From Gremmenia infestans (Eukaryota > Ascomycota > Leotiomycetes > Helotiales > Hamatocanthoscyphaceae), in contig JAFEVB010000008.1 in NCBI GenBank assembly GCA_032629725.1, forward strand, positions 1,116,001 through 1,180,000: a DNA stretch of 64,000 nucleotides, in the 5' to 3' direction. A program made the translations under genes and the position numbers. How positions within the stretch are numbered: position 1 is the first letter of the stretch; each line of letters starts with the position of its first letter. The notes below the pieces were generated by a model, which did no database searches, was not told the origin of the DNA, and worked only from the letters and a program-made list of their open reading frames with translations. This document shows positions 1 to 11,020 of this stretch, in pieces.

Positions 1-964
1 TTATTTAGTCCGGTAGTTGTAGTTCTGCGGCAAGGTGCCACAGCTACCGCAAGAAGTTTGGGGCTCCACGATTGTGACACCGGGTGGCTCCTGAGACCCA
101 GAGGATACGCTAACGCTGGATTGTTCTAGGGCTTCTTTCTTGGTCCGCTTTTCCCGGCAGCTATTATTGTTGCGACCAAAGTTCTTCCAAAACATCTACG
201 TGTACGTCTTCTTTTCATGTTCAAATGAGTTTGCTTGGTAGCAACCAAGAAGCTTGGGGGCTCCTTGACTTATTGGCTCTCAAAAAAGGATCTTTAAATA
301 TGCTGACTAAATGGATGGAAGATCAGCGCTATAGGCTTTGCCGCTGCCTTTGGAGGAGGGGGAGGAGCATGTTTTGTCAATGTCTCTCTTTTTCAGTCCT
401 CGAGTTGAGAGGGACATACTTTCTTGGCATATATCTTCCCACTTCCAGCACATTTTTGACTTTTATTAGCCTTTCGCTGTGGGCACGATCGCACAAGTAA
501 AGGGAGTACAAGTTCTTCAACCGATTGTATTCGCTGCTCTAGGCATGTTCGTTCCAATACTAAAAAAATGCAAACTTTTCGAAAGCAACTGGGGATCCTG
601 AAGCAGTTTCTCAGGTAGCTATAAAACAACCCCGGGACAGCTTCTAGGCTCCTTGTCCTCTTCAGATAGTTATGTTTTACTGTGCTAATTCGTTGGGCAG
701 TTGCAATACTCCTGCTTTGGTGCTCGCTACCTGGCGGGTTTAAAAAGGGAGGATTGGAGGAAGCCAGCACTGAATTGGAATTGGGAGGTCTTCGACAGAA
801 GAGAGGTTTTGGTCGAATAAGGAAGTTCCTGAACCTTCAGCGCCGAGCCTCATGAGAAGCCTTGCCGGTTTGTACCTGCATGTCCAAGATACGCGAGGGA
901 TATCTCGATACCCCTTGAATCATGAATTTTTGGCCTCTGTTCGAGTGAGTGGCTTTACTTGCAG

Positions 965-1056
965 TGGACAGAAAAAGTAGCACCAATTTATAATGTCCTA
1001 GGCGTAGTGGGACATTAAAGTCGATATAAATAAGAAGTGCCGCTTTTTCTATGCAC
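965..1056. repeat. Palindromic MITE-like element, copy A
   Basis: The left arm AGAAAAAGTAGCACCAATTT starting at 970 is matched by the reverse complement of the right arm, which ends at 1050 and reads AGAAAAAGCGGCACTTCTTA. Inside the arms, a GTCCTAGGCG...GTGGGAC pair continues the palindrome. The same core recurs at 37422-37496, 51539-51613 and 54265-54344. It has no coding capacity. I infer a non-autonomous transposable element; no outer arms are recognisable in this copy. Confidence 0.75.
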
Positions 1057-1897
1057 GGCGAGCCTTGCGGGAAGCAGTATGACTGCAGGAAAGACATGCG
1101 TAGAGCATGTCCACAATTGTTTAGACCTCACCGTTCAGCCAACAACCTTCGACGGGTCTGAGCTTTAGGATTCATCTCGGCTTTTTTGATAGAAATATGT
1201 ACTCAATCGAATGATGGACTCCTTATTGACTGACCTCTTTACAGCCAAGTCAGCCATTGCTTAGCTGAAAGAGAGCAGTGTCAGCGACTGATTTTCGCAA
1301 GGGACAAAGATTGGACCTACTGTACTAAACAGTCGATGCTAGAATGTTTAGAGTTCATTGTTTTCTTATTGGACAAATTGGGGAGTTACAACGCGCTCTA
1401 TTGGGGATCTGACTGAAACCCCCACTTGATACCACATATTGACGCTACAGTAGTTCTAGGCTAACAGCGGGGAACATCAGCAACCTAGAACTAGAGCGAT
1501 GATGTGGGGCGTTGGTATTCGTTGAAATAACTTCCCCAGTTCAACCTGCACGCGCACACACAACCACAGAAGTGTACAGAGTGGTACTCGACTTCAAGTA
1601 TATTTGTTCTATACAAACAAGTAGATTTATATCATCTCGCTGCTGCGTTGCTTGCTGTGGCAGCATGCTGCGGAGGATCCCAATCCAATCAAAATAGGGT
1701 GATGCTGGTGATCAGTCGTCCGTGACTTGATGTGACTAGACTACCTGTAGCCACGCTGCCCATGCAGCACTAGGTACTGTTGTCAAAGCTTTCTAGTGGA
1801 GGACTGCTGCAGGGTTTAGGGACAGATGTGGAGCGCTTTATCAGTGCCCGGCGCATTGGCCAGTCTAGTACAGTACTGTACACTTTATCATCGCATC

Positions 1898-1970
1898 AGA
1901 AGGAAGAGGAGGGGGGAAGGAGAGAGGAGAGAGGAGGGAGGAGGGAAGGAGGAAGGGAGACAGGAGAGCA
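1898..1970 (+). repeat. 73-nt polypurine tract
   Basis: An uninterrupted run of A and G built from GGA/GAGA/GGGA units lies about 400 bp upstream of the PPS1 start codon. It is low-complexity sequence, possibly part of the promoter. No function is shown by the sequence. Confidence 0.9.
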
Positions 1971-2365
1971 TGCTCAATTGGCAGAACTTATACTCGGCCA
2001 CTCCAGACTCATAGAAACAGACTACCCGTCCCATCCCATCCCATCTCATCTACTCCGTACATCTCCAACGTCGTGCCCGTCAGTCGTATACGTATTGCCT
2101 TATCATTGGAAGATTGGAGTGCAGTGCAGACAGTGCATTCGCAATCCGAGGCACAATCTCAACATTGGCCCTGGCCTGGCCTGGTCTCAGTCTTATCTCT
2201 ACACGATTAGATCTCTCTTCCCACATAAACATCACATCACATCTAATCACATCACATCACATCCACCCCATTTCACAAAGCTGCTTCGCTCTTTCCTCCA
2301 TCTCCTACAAGCAAGCGTCCTACATGTTCGGCTGAATGAAATAAGAAAAGGGCCTGCCGTTGACC

Positions 2366-4688
2366 ATGTCGACTATTGTCCTTCCAAGACAAGTGCATAC
2401 GACGCGAAGCTCTTCCCCTCGCCCGCTCACATCGAGTCTCTCTCTCGATAACATAAATACAGCAACGGCTTGTCCAGTGCCAGTACCAGTAAGGATGATG
2501 GCTTCCTTGATATGCACACTCTCTGTCCCATCATGTTTCATCTCAAGTCTCCCAGTCACCCCTGTGCAATCGCGTCGAGGGAGACTTTTGTTGCCTTTTA
2601 CTCTCCAGTCATTCTCGAACAACAAACAACTGACTTCCCCATCCCCAGAACAAGCATCTGCCAGTGTGCCCACCAGGCCCGCCTCCTAGTCAGAAGCCGG
2701 ACACCCCTCCGCACAGTCCACCTTCGAGAGAAGCTACTCTACAGCATTCCAAATTATTCCCTCCCGAAAACTATACACCAAGATTTTTGGGGTCGCACAC
2801 TGTTTATGAGATCGACGCGGATGGCATTGCTGCTGCTCTGGACCATATCGCCCGCCAGCCACTTCCAGATCCATCCCTAGTCTTCCCTTGGTTTCATGGC
2901 CTCCACCCGTGCAATCACATCCAACAAGCCTTCTTCATACCCCGACGGCGGCATATACGCAAGACCCCGAAATGTCTACGGGGAATCACAATTGTCAAGG
3001 CGGGTGGGGATTTAAATTATGCGAGGCTGAAAGGTGCAATTGCTCCAGATGAGCTGCTTCTTCAGGCTCCAGCCAAAGCCGCGTTTCTTGAAGTTGATCC
3101 AAAGGAAGGCTTCTCGGTGCGGAATTTTCAAATACAAGCCGCCAAATCTGCTATGGTCTCAGATATCATAGTCTATGGAGAAGATGGGTTTGAGGCGCAA
3201 AGGCTTGCCCAGGAAGTGGCTGCTGCTCAACAGGCGTGGAGAGATTCACATGAGGAAAAGGGCCAGGAGCTGCCTCAATACAACACCTTTCTATGCACCA
3301 GCCCATTCAGCGAATTCGAAGAGAGGCATGCCGATATTGTAGCTACGGATTGCATGGGCCAGATGACCGGCCGAGTTATGGACTTTTTCCATCAGGAAAG
3401 GGTCGAAATGTGCACGATGACCAAGGCATCAGAGATCCATCACAACGTATGGCTTGGTCCTACACCTGATCCTGCCATAGACCCTTCTCTACTCGAAAGC
3501 GACGAGCAATTTGATATCCTTATCGAGTGCAGCGATCTCGGGCGTGTAAATGCTGCGGTTTTGCAGGCAATAGCCGAAGGCGCAGATTTGGGAGAGCAGC
3601 CGGTATATCTTGGATTCCCATCATCAGGTAGCATTATGCCACCAACATGGTCTCAAGCTGAAGCAGATGGGATTATGGAGACCTGCAAATGGCTCTATAA
3701 CCTGGCCCATGGCATTGTTCCCTGCGCCTCTAATATCGATGTCGAGGGGGATTCTCCTATGCCATTTTCTGCAGTCGAACCTATGAAGAGTCGGGAGAAG
3801 AAAATCCTCATCCATTGCACAGATGGCTATACAGAGTCTACGCTCCTTGGTCTTGCGTATTTCACCTACGCAACTGGTCTTCCGGTGCCTACTGCCTGGC
3901 TTGATCTTCACATGTCCAAGGGCCGCAACTTCTTTGCTTATCCAACCGATGTTGCTTTGCTCGCCTCAATTGCCCCGCGCCTTCTCTCAGAATCGCCGGT
4001 GCATGTGGACAAGTCTCTCTGCGAGATCACAAAGCTCGCAAAGGAAGAACCCGAATGGATTAAAAACATGGATGGTTCTTTGCCCTCTCGGGTGACTGAT
4101 TATATGTACTTGGGTAACTTGGGCCACGCTAACAATTTTGACTTGTTGAGGCAGATGGGGATTGGGCAAATCTTGAGCGTGGGTGAGACAGCCACGTGGA
4201 AAGATAGCGAGTTGGAAAGTTGGGGTAAGGACAACGTCCTGGTAATCCACAGGGTGCAGGATAATGGTGTTGATCCTTTGACGTCGCAATTTGAAAAGTG
4301 CTTGCAGTTTATTGGTATGCTCCTCTCTCGGTTGTCACCACTTATTACGTGATCCTAACATTGTTCAACAGACCGCGGGAAGGCCAATAATACTGCAACA
4401 CTAGTGCACTGCAGAGTCGGCGTGTCTCGATCAGCGACAATCTGCATCGCAGAAATTATGAGATCGATGGGCCTATCTTTTCCTCGAGCATACTGTTTCG
4501 TCCGCGCTCGACGGCTGAACGTCATCATCCAACCTCATTTACGCTTCTCTTATGAGCTTCTGAAATGGGAGGAGAAGCTTCGAGGGGGGCCTCACGGTGA
4601 CGGTCGTTTCAAACGTGAGCTCGAGTGGGCCGACATTTCCCGCGAGGTTGCAGCCATGAACAAACCTTACGCTCGGAACGCAAGGTAG
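2366..4688 (+). CDS. PPS1: Dual-specificity protein phosphatase, Pps1 family
   Basis: Exons 2366-2488, 2649-4314 and 4372-4688 give 701 residues; introns are 160 nt (phase 0) and 57 nt with a CTAAC branch. The start at 2366 has a good context (ACC before ATG), and the frame upstream of exon 2 has no other ATG. The C-terminal domain carries the Cys-x5-Arg phosphatase loop HCRVGVSRS (Cys610, Arg616) split from the rest by the last intron. Long N-terminal and middle regions, including the stretch around FPWFHGLHPCNHIQQAFF and TPKCLRGITIVKAGG, are typical of fungal Pps1 rather than small DSPs. Pps1 removes phosphate from Tyr/Ser/Thr residues and in budding yeast is linked to S-phase control. A second, degenerate loop HCTDGYTES (His430-Ser438) lies upstream of the active one. 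Confidence 0.88.
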
Positions 4689-5495
4689 TTCGTGGCGACT
4701 TGTTCTATTTATTCTTTGGTAAAGTATCATGATATACGAAATTACGATATTTCTATGCTACGTTTGGTTATGGCTATTCTTGTGGAGCGGGAGTTCTTGT
4801 TCAGTTGATGGATCGGACTTTGGCTTAGGCTAACTATATAAGTGGACTCCCGGGTTTTTTGGGCAAACATCATTTCTCACAGTATTTTTATCGCCTTGGG
4901 GTTTAACGGACTGGATGGGTCTGAATGGGCACCAGCAAAAGTTCCGCAAATCTTTCAAAGGAGAGTGTTTTCATCATCCTCATATCTGAAACATTGTTCA
5001 AGTAGGTTTAAATACTTGTATTGTATGTAGTCTTGGGGATTAAGAATCTTAGTAAAGTGATGAACCTGACTGAACCATGTTCATCCATCTGATTTATGAT
5101 GAGATGGAGATTCTTGATGCATGAGTGAGTGGCATATCAAATGTGACTCGGGTGTCAACTCTGAGCTCAGAGGGGGGATAGACTTCCAAGATGTGAGATA
5201 AATAATAATAAGCACGTAGGTAGTATCCGATAGATATTGAAGTAAGTGCTTGTAAGAAGTTGTTAGATCTTGGACCCTGATTCGTGCTATTTGGCACTAA
5301 CCTCTAAAGCGGTAAAGCTCCCGCGTGCGTCCCGCCGCTACAGGGTGGATCAGGGTGATCTTGATCCCTGTAGATGCCATCATCATAGATCCCTTTGATA
5401 TAATAAAATAAACAGAACTTACATATTCCCATCGGATTCGCAAATTGTACCAGACATATCACAGTTTCGTGTTTTGAAAGAAGAAGGAAAGAAAT
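4689..5495. other. Intergenic, no gene seen
   Basis: These 807 bp hold the 3' flank of PPS1 and the promoter of the downstream SDR gene. Short frames on both strands are interrupted and lack recognisable protein features. I see no repeat family or RNA gene here. Confidence 0.6.
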
Positions 5496-6352
5496 ATGGC
5501 GCCATGGACACTCGTTTCTCCCGCAAGTCGTGGAATTGGCTTCCACCTCACAAGACATCTCCTTCGCAACACCACACTTCCTGTTGTAGCGACGGCGAGG
5601 AAAGATATTGAAGGTGTGAGAAAGTCCATGTTAGAAGGCTTAAAGGATGTCGATCAAGAAAGATTGAAGGTCTTGAGTCTGGACGTGACCGGTATATCTC
5701 CACAACCCTTCGTTCCAAGCGTCGAGACTGCACTGACTGGCAGAGAATAGATGAATCCACAATCTCCAACGCAGCCGAAGAAACCAAGAATCTCTTCCCA
5801 CTAGACGAAAATCATCTGCACCTAGCATTCTGCATCCCAGGAATCCTATACCCAGAGAAATCACCAGCTCAGCTCGAGCACGAGCAACTCACGCACGCCT
5901 TCGCCGTCAATACTATCGGGCCCTTGTTGATGTTCAAGCACTTCAGCAACTTCCTCCCCAAGAGATCCACAGATATGTCGCTCCCCGCCTCGCGAATCAC
6001 GCTTCCTACCCAAGCAGTCTGGCTCAACATGTCCGCGCGCGTCGGTTCTACCACGGACAACAGACTCGGAGGCTGGTATTCGTACCGCGCTAGCAAAGCG
6101 GCTGTGAATTCCGTGACCAAGGGAGAGGATATTTTTGTGCGGCAGAGGAGTGGGGATAATGCGATGGTGATGGGCTATCATCCGGGGACGGTGAAGACGG
6201 GGTTGAGTAGGGAGTTTTGGGCGGGGGTGCCGGAGGAGAAGCTTTTTACGCCGGAGTTTGCGGTGGAGAAGATGGTGGGGGTTGTGGGGAGTGTTGGGTT
6301 GCAGGGACGGGGGAGGTGTTGGGATTGGATGCTGGAGGAGGTCTTGCCGTGA
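5496..6352 (+). CDS. Short-chain dehydrogenase/reductase (C-factor-like)
   Basis: Exons 5496-5691 and 5751-6352 give 265 residues. The 59-nt intron must use the acceptor AATAG at 5746-5750, because the two earlier AGs lead to stops. The N-terminus has a nucleotide-binding loop variant, SPASRGIG (residues 8-15), in place of the usual TGxxxGIG. The catalytic YxxxK is YRASK in GGWYSYRASKAAVN, and the motif NTIGP follows the NNAG-like region. A PG motif (HPGTVKTGLS) precedes the C-terminal helix. SDRs of this type use NAD(P)H to reduce small carbonyl substrates; the substrate cannot be read from sequence. The length matches classical SDRs. The gene stands alone between PPS1 and BCKDH E1-alpha and has no obvious partner. 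Confidence 0.85.
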
Positions 6353-6729
6353 GTAGGGGATGTACGAGGGCACTGTATTTGTAAAATTACCGGTTCGAAC
6401 TGTATATATCCTTAGAGGTATTAATCAAGTCTCCAGAAGAGACTGATCACTCAGGTTACCAGCTGAACAGGGGCTCTTTCAGTAGGGATTGTTGTTTATG
6501 ATATAGATACAGTACCTCGTACGAGAATTAGTTCAGGGGAAGCAGGCAGGGGCGGAGGGAAGGGACCCCGGGAAAAAGTGGTGCGTGCGGTGAACGCGGG
6601 GACTCCACATCCGAGGCAGCGGCTTGCATCGGCCTTCAATCAAGACAGGACCTCAACCATCATCTGAACATTTTTGATGTTTCAATATGAAGTCAGACAT
6701 AGCAGTTCAATGAAACCATCAAAAACGCA
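6353..6729. other. Intergenic, no gene seen
   Basis: This short stretch joins the 3' end of the SDR gene to the E1-alpha promoter. A purine-rich patch (GGGGCGGAGGGAAGGG) lies near 6550. Nothing else is recognisable. Confidence 0.55.
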
Positions 6730-8262
6730 ATGAAGACATCTCTGCCCCGCCTGGTGCGGAACGGGAGCCACCGACCCAGCGCATACCTCCGAACCCTTCA
6801 CTCACCAAGATGGTCCTCCTCCCTCTCCCAACGGCCAGGAGCAGCAGGGTATGTACCATTATTCTCTCCTCCTACCCCCTTCCAAGAAGTATTCAAACCA
6901 ATAATCATCTCATCTACAGCGTAACCTTCCCCGGCGCCGTAAACAGCAAGTTCACATCCGCGCTGACCTTCGAGCACCCCTCCACCTACCCCGCCATCCC
7001 CACCTACCGCTGCACCTCTCCCGACGGCCACCTAATCGACGACACCATCACCCCCTGCCCAGACGACCTCGCGCTCGCCATGTACGAGAACATGATCTCG
7101 GTCTCTATCATGGACCTGATCATGTTCGACGCGCAGCGGCAAGGGCGCTTGAGTTTCTACATGACGTCTCAGGGCGAGGAAGGCACGTGTGTCGGCTCCG
7201 CGAGTGCGCTGGAGAAAGACGATGTGGTGTTCTCGCAGTACAGGGAAGCTGGGGTGTTTGTGCAGAGGGGGTATCAGTTGGGGGATTTCATGGCGCAGCT
7301 TTTTGCGAATAGGAGGGATGGGGGGAAGGGGAGGAATATGCCGGTGCATTATGGGAGTAAGGAACTTAATATCGTAAGTCTTTACTGCTTTTTCTTCTTC
7401 TTCTTCTTCTTCTTCTTCTTCTTCTCCGTTCTTGAACTACCTTATAATGCTACAACTGTTACTTATTTCAAGGGGTACTGTACTATAGCACACCATCTCC
7501 TCACCCCTGGCAACACAAATCCCCCAAGCAGCCGGCGCAGCCTACGCGCTCAAAATGCAGCGTCTGCAAAACCCAGACCTGCCTCCAAGAGTAGTAGCCT
7601 GCTATTTTGGCGAAGGCGCCGCCAGCGAGGGTGATTTCCACGCCGCGCTCAACATAGCCGCCACGCGCTCCTGTCCCGTCATCTTCATATGCCGCAACAA
7701 CGGCTACGCCATCTCCACGCCCACACTCGAACAATACCGAGGCGATGGGATTGCGAGTCGCGGAACTGGCTACGGTATCGATACCATCCGTGTAGATGGG
7801 AACGACATTTTTGCCGTGCGAGAGGCGACGCTGAAGGCGAGAGCGCTGGCTCTCAAAGACGGGGGGAAACCCGTGCTCATAGAAGCCATGTCGTACCGGA
7901 TCTCGCACCACAGCACCAGCGACGACTCGTTCGCGTACCGTGCGCGCGTGGAGGTCGAGGATTGGAAGAGAAGGGATAACCCCATCACGCGGCTGCGCAA
8001 GTACTTAGAGAACAAGGGTCTGTGGGATGATGAGCGGGAAGCGGAGGCTAGGACGCGCATACGGAAGGATGTGCTGAAGGCGTTTGGGGAGGCGGAGAAG
8101 GAATTGAAACCCCCGCTGCGCACGATGTTCGAGGATGTGTATGAGGAGATGACGCCGGAGATTAGGGCGCAGATGGGGGAGTTGAGGGAGGTTTTGGATA
8201 CTTATCCGGATGAGTATGATGTGGGGGAGTTTGAGGGAGGGAAAGATAGTTTGGAGAAATAG
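6730..8262 (+). CDS. Branched-chain 2-oxo acid dehydrogenase E1 alpha subunit, mitochondrial
   Basis: Exons 6730-6848, 6920-7373 and 7489-8262 give 448 residues. The first 40 residues are rich in Arg/Ser/Leu with no acidic residue, as in a mitochondrial presequence. The thiamine-diphosphate core is clear: [15 protein letters not shown], then [20 protein letters not shown], then the GEGAASEGD...N motif binding ThDP and Mg2+. Near the C-terminus [16 protein letters not shown] matches the phosphorylation loop of mammalian E1-alpha, so control by a BCKDH kinase is likely. The enzyme decarboxylates the 2-oxo acids of Val, Leu and Ile as an alpha2-beta2 complex with E1-beta, which is not in this window. 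The second intron (115 nt) contains a (TTC)n run. The gene is convergent with the Smr gene downstream. Family assignment is secure. Confidence 0.93.
7391..7425 (+). repeat. (TTC)n microsatellite in an intron
   Basis: About eleven TTC units lie in the second intron of the E1-alpha gene, within the pyrimidine-rich part after the donor site. The array is likely to vary in length between strains. Confidence 0.9.
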
Positions 8263-8734
8263 AGTAGATGAGGTAAATCTTACAAAACATTTCAACGACT
8301 TATCTTTTCATCTGACTTACTACATGATGATACAGTATGCTTTCAAGCAGCTATCCCCGAAACATTTCAAGAAAAGACGGACTTGGAAATGCACATGGCA
8401 TACCGTGGTACAAAGCGAGTTGAGCACATACGCAATATTCCGAAATACAACACCTGAAGCTTTCCCAATTATACATCCAACAGACTCTCAAGCTTCTCTA
8501 TGTACTGCATGGAAATCCACCATCCATCTATCTATACATACACCAGCTCTCGAGAATAGCCAAAAGCTGATCCAAAATTCCGCGTATATACCACGTGCCA
8601 TATAAACATAGCTCATGTCTCATCATATAAACAGCCAGCCAAGAATGTGCCCGCCCACGCATACCATATCAACAACCAAAAACGCCACATATGCACAGTC
8701 CAGTCCACCCAGTCATATCCCACATCTCATTTCA
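8263..8734. other. Convergent 3' region, no gene seen
   Basis: These 472 bp separate the stop codons of two convergent genes and should hold both 3' UTRs. The sequence is AT-rich with no repeat or RNA gene that I can support. Confidence 0.55.
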
Positions 8735-10397
8735 TCACCTTCTCTTCACCACACCCGCAATATACAGATTCCCACTCGCAACCTCAACCTTCCACCCCTC
8801 CCTCAGCAACATCTTCCCCACCGCCGGCCCCAACCGACTCTTGCCCCCCTGACTATGATGTCCGACGCCCGTCACGATTCTATACCGCCCCCCCTTGCCC
8901 CCCTCATGCCACCACGCCGTGACCCTCTCCCGACTAATGCGCACCGCATCCTTAACGCTCACACCATGCAGATCCAAATACCCGCTCCTGCTCTGGCTCG
9001 CGACCAGTGCATCCGCCGCATCGCTCTCGGCCGATTTAGCGAGCGCGTGGTAGGAACGGCCTTCTTGCGAGTAGTAGGCTGCTGCGCCGCCCATGAGGTG
9101 GTCGGACTTGCCTTTGCGGTAGTACGTAGAGGCTTGGCTGAAAGCTGCGTTGCGGGCACTGGTGTAGGTGCTTGTGATTGTGTTTGCGGAGATGGGGTCG
9201 AGGTCCAGGGCGCGGTTGAACTTGGGTTTGGGGGAGGAGGAGGGAGGGTTGGGGTTGGGATCGGGATTGAGGTTGAGTGGTGCGTGGCGGAGTTCGATTT
9301 GGATTGGGGTTTGGGAGCCGTGAGGTCGAGATGAGAGGGCTTTTGCTAAGTCGCGCGCGTTTGCGATCGAGGGGTGCGTGAGCTGGACTAGGGCTTCTAG
9401 ATCAGAAGTTTGGATTGACGGGAAGCGTTCGCGGAGTTCGGAGGCATTGATTTGGATCATGGGATCGTTGTCTTCCATGTTCAAGTCTTTATGAGCCTCG
9501 ATGAGAGCAATAAGCGTAGCCTGGACTGATCCTCCGCTCTTATGATACATCGAGCTGACTTGTTGAACCGGCATCCCTGTCCTAGTGGCGATGAATTCGA
9601 CTTCATGTCTCCCAGTCTCCCACTTGCTTTGTACGGGTTGAGCCTGGGTATTGGCATCATCTTCTGTCATTCGCCCCTTTCTTTTCTTGTTGCTTGCCTT
9701 GTTCTTGCGCGGCCGTGATGGAATATCGCTCTCGGAGAAGGCATCAATTCCCTTGTGACGAAGTCCGTGATGCTCGAGGAAGGATTCATTCATGAGTTCA
9801 TCGATAGCCAAGCTGGCGTTTCCCTTGTATTTCTTCAAAGTCCACTTGACGTCGAATGGCTTCAGGGTGGGGAAAATACCCATGAGAGCTGTTTTCTTCG
9901 CTTCTTCATTCAGGTCGTCCAGCTGACTTGTAAATGAATTGTCTGTTGATTCATCTGTTGGAGTAGATGCGCCATTGGGGGTGAATTCTAAGCCTTCAAG
10001 GTCCAAAGAGGACATCTCATGACCTAGAGAAGTGTCGTCCGTCTGGCTCGTCCATCCTGGCGCACTTTGTCCGCTCCCACTCTGGCTCTCATTTTCTCCC
10101 GCTTCCCCCAATCCGCCGCTCAGAATTTGAGGTCCACTGGCAGCACTGGCATCAAATCCGCTCGCTTCGTCATCCGGGACAGTAGCCTTGACAATCTCCA
10201 ATATCTCTTTTGCTGCATTTAATTGATCTACATCACGTAGGTCAAAGTCGGAAAGAATAGCTAGCACTGTGGAAGAATCAATGGTTTTGGAATATTCCTC
10301 CTAAGAAATTTTGTCAGCCAAGTATTACGAAAATTGGGTTGCGCCAGAGTGAACATAATACCAATAATTGAGTCGCGAGCCCCTCCACGTCGGACAT
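8735..10397 (-). CDS. CUE / DUF1771 / Smr-domain protein (Cue2-like)
   Basis: Exons on the minus strand are 10397-10362 and 10300-8735, with a 61-nt intron, giving 533 residues. The first exon encodes only MSDVEGLATQLL; its ATG is the sole candidate in frame. A CUE-like helix bundle appears around LMGIFPTLKPFDVKWTLKKY with GNASLAIDELM, followed by further ubiquitin-binding-like helices. The C-terminal third has DUF1771 (ARNAAFSQASTYYRKGK...) and then an Smr domain with the LDLHG motif and TGVGHHSQGG loop. Yeast Cue2, with the same order, is the endonuclease that cuts mRNA at collided ribosomes in no-go decay; a similar role is inferred here. The acidic/Ser-rich N-terminal part is probably disordered. 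Confidence 0.85.
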
Positions 10398-11020
10398 TTC
10401 CTGAGGGACTCTCCTGCCAGCGCGGACACGGAAAAAAAATTGTTCAAAATGGTTCAGCTTAGTGGTACAGTATACTCTCTGATACGGTGCATTGCTGTGA
10501 GGGAATTATGTACAGATGGTGAAATCATGATGCTGTGGAGTTGTGGAGATGGAGGTGGAGATGTCCTACAAACTTAGATGACGGTGGGAAGATGTTAATC
10601 GTGAGACGTAGTCACTCTTATCGGGAAGCTAAACCTATCTCGGTTGGACAACACTAGGACATCAGACAGACTATCAAAACTAAAAATACACCACCAATTT
10701 ATAACGGTCGAGACTAAGGCAATATATCACACACTGCGTTACAGGGTATTGAGAAGAACCCCATTCATCTATCTAATGAAGTGTGCAAAAGCTTATCGCA
10801 TTCCCTTATCATCATCCGTTGATGCGCCAAACGACCTTCCATGCAATTTGACTAACCATCCATTCCAAATCTGGTGGAAAAAGAAACATGATGGGGAAAG
10901 CTCGTGAATACATAAGTTATGAGGGGACGCAATAGGGGTGATTTCTGTAAAATAAATGCCTGAGATCGAATTCCTATTCGATTCTTCGCGCCAAACTCAT
11001 CGACCTTTCAAGTAACATGC
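10398..11020. other. Intergenic, no gene seen
   Basis: These 623 bp hold the promoter of the Smr gene and the 3' flank of UFD4. A CACCAATTTATAA string near 10690 resembles one arm of the palindromic repeat family, but no matching second arm is present, so I do not count it as a copy. Confidence 0.55.

Larger units (their letters stand above)
1..2365. other. Gene-poor left end and 5' region of PPS1
   Basis: I recognise no family here. A 64-codon frame with an ATG (complement of 193-195) and a TAA at 1-3 could be a small protein, but nothing supports it. The stretch holds one copy of a palindromic repeat (about 965-1056), a 73-nt uninterrupted purine tract (1898-1970), and simple CATCC/CACAT-type repeats between about 2030 and 2275 that probably fall in the PPS1 promoter or leader. 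Confidence 0.6.

Noticed and set aside
1780..2451. 223-codon frame upstream of PPS1
   Set aside because: It is made of simple repeats (polypurine and CACAT units) and overlaps the PPS1 start region in another frame.
10677..10760. CACCAATTTATAA near 10690 as a fifth copy of the palindromic family
   Set aside because: Only 13 bp match one arm, and no opposing arm is found within 100 bp.
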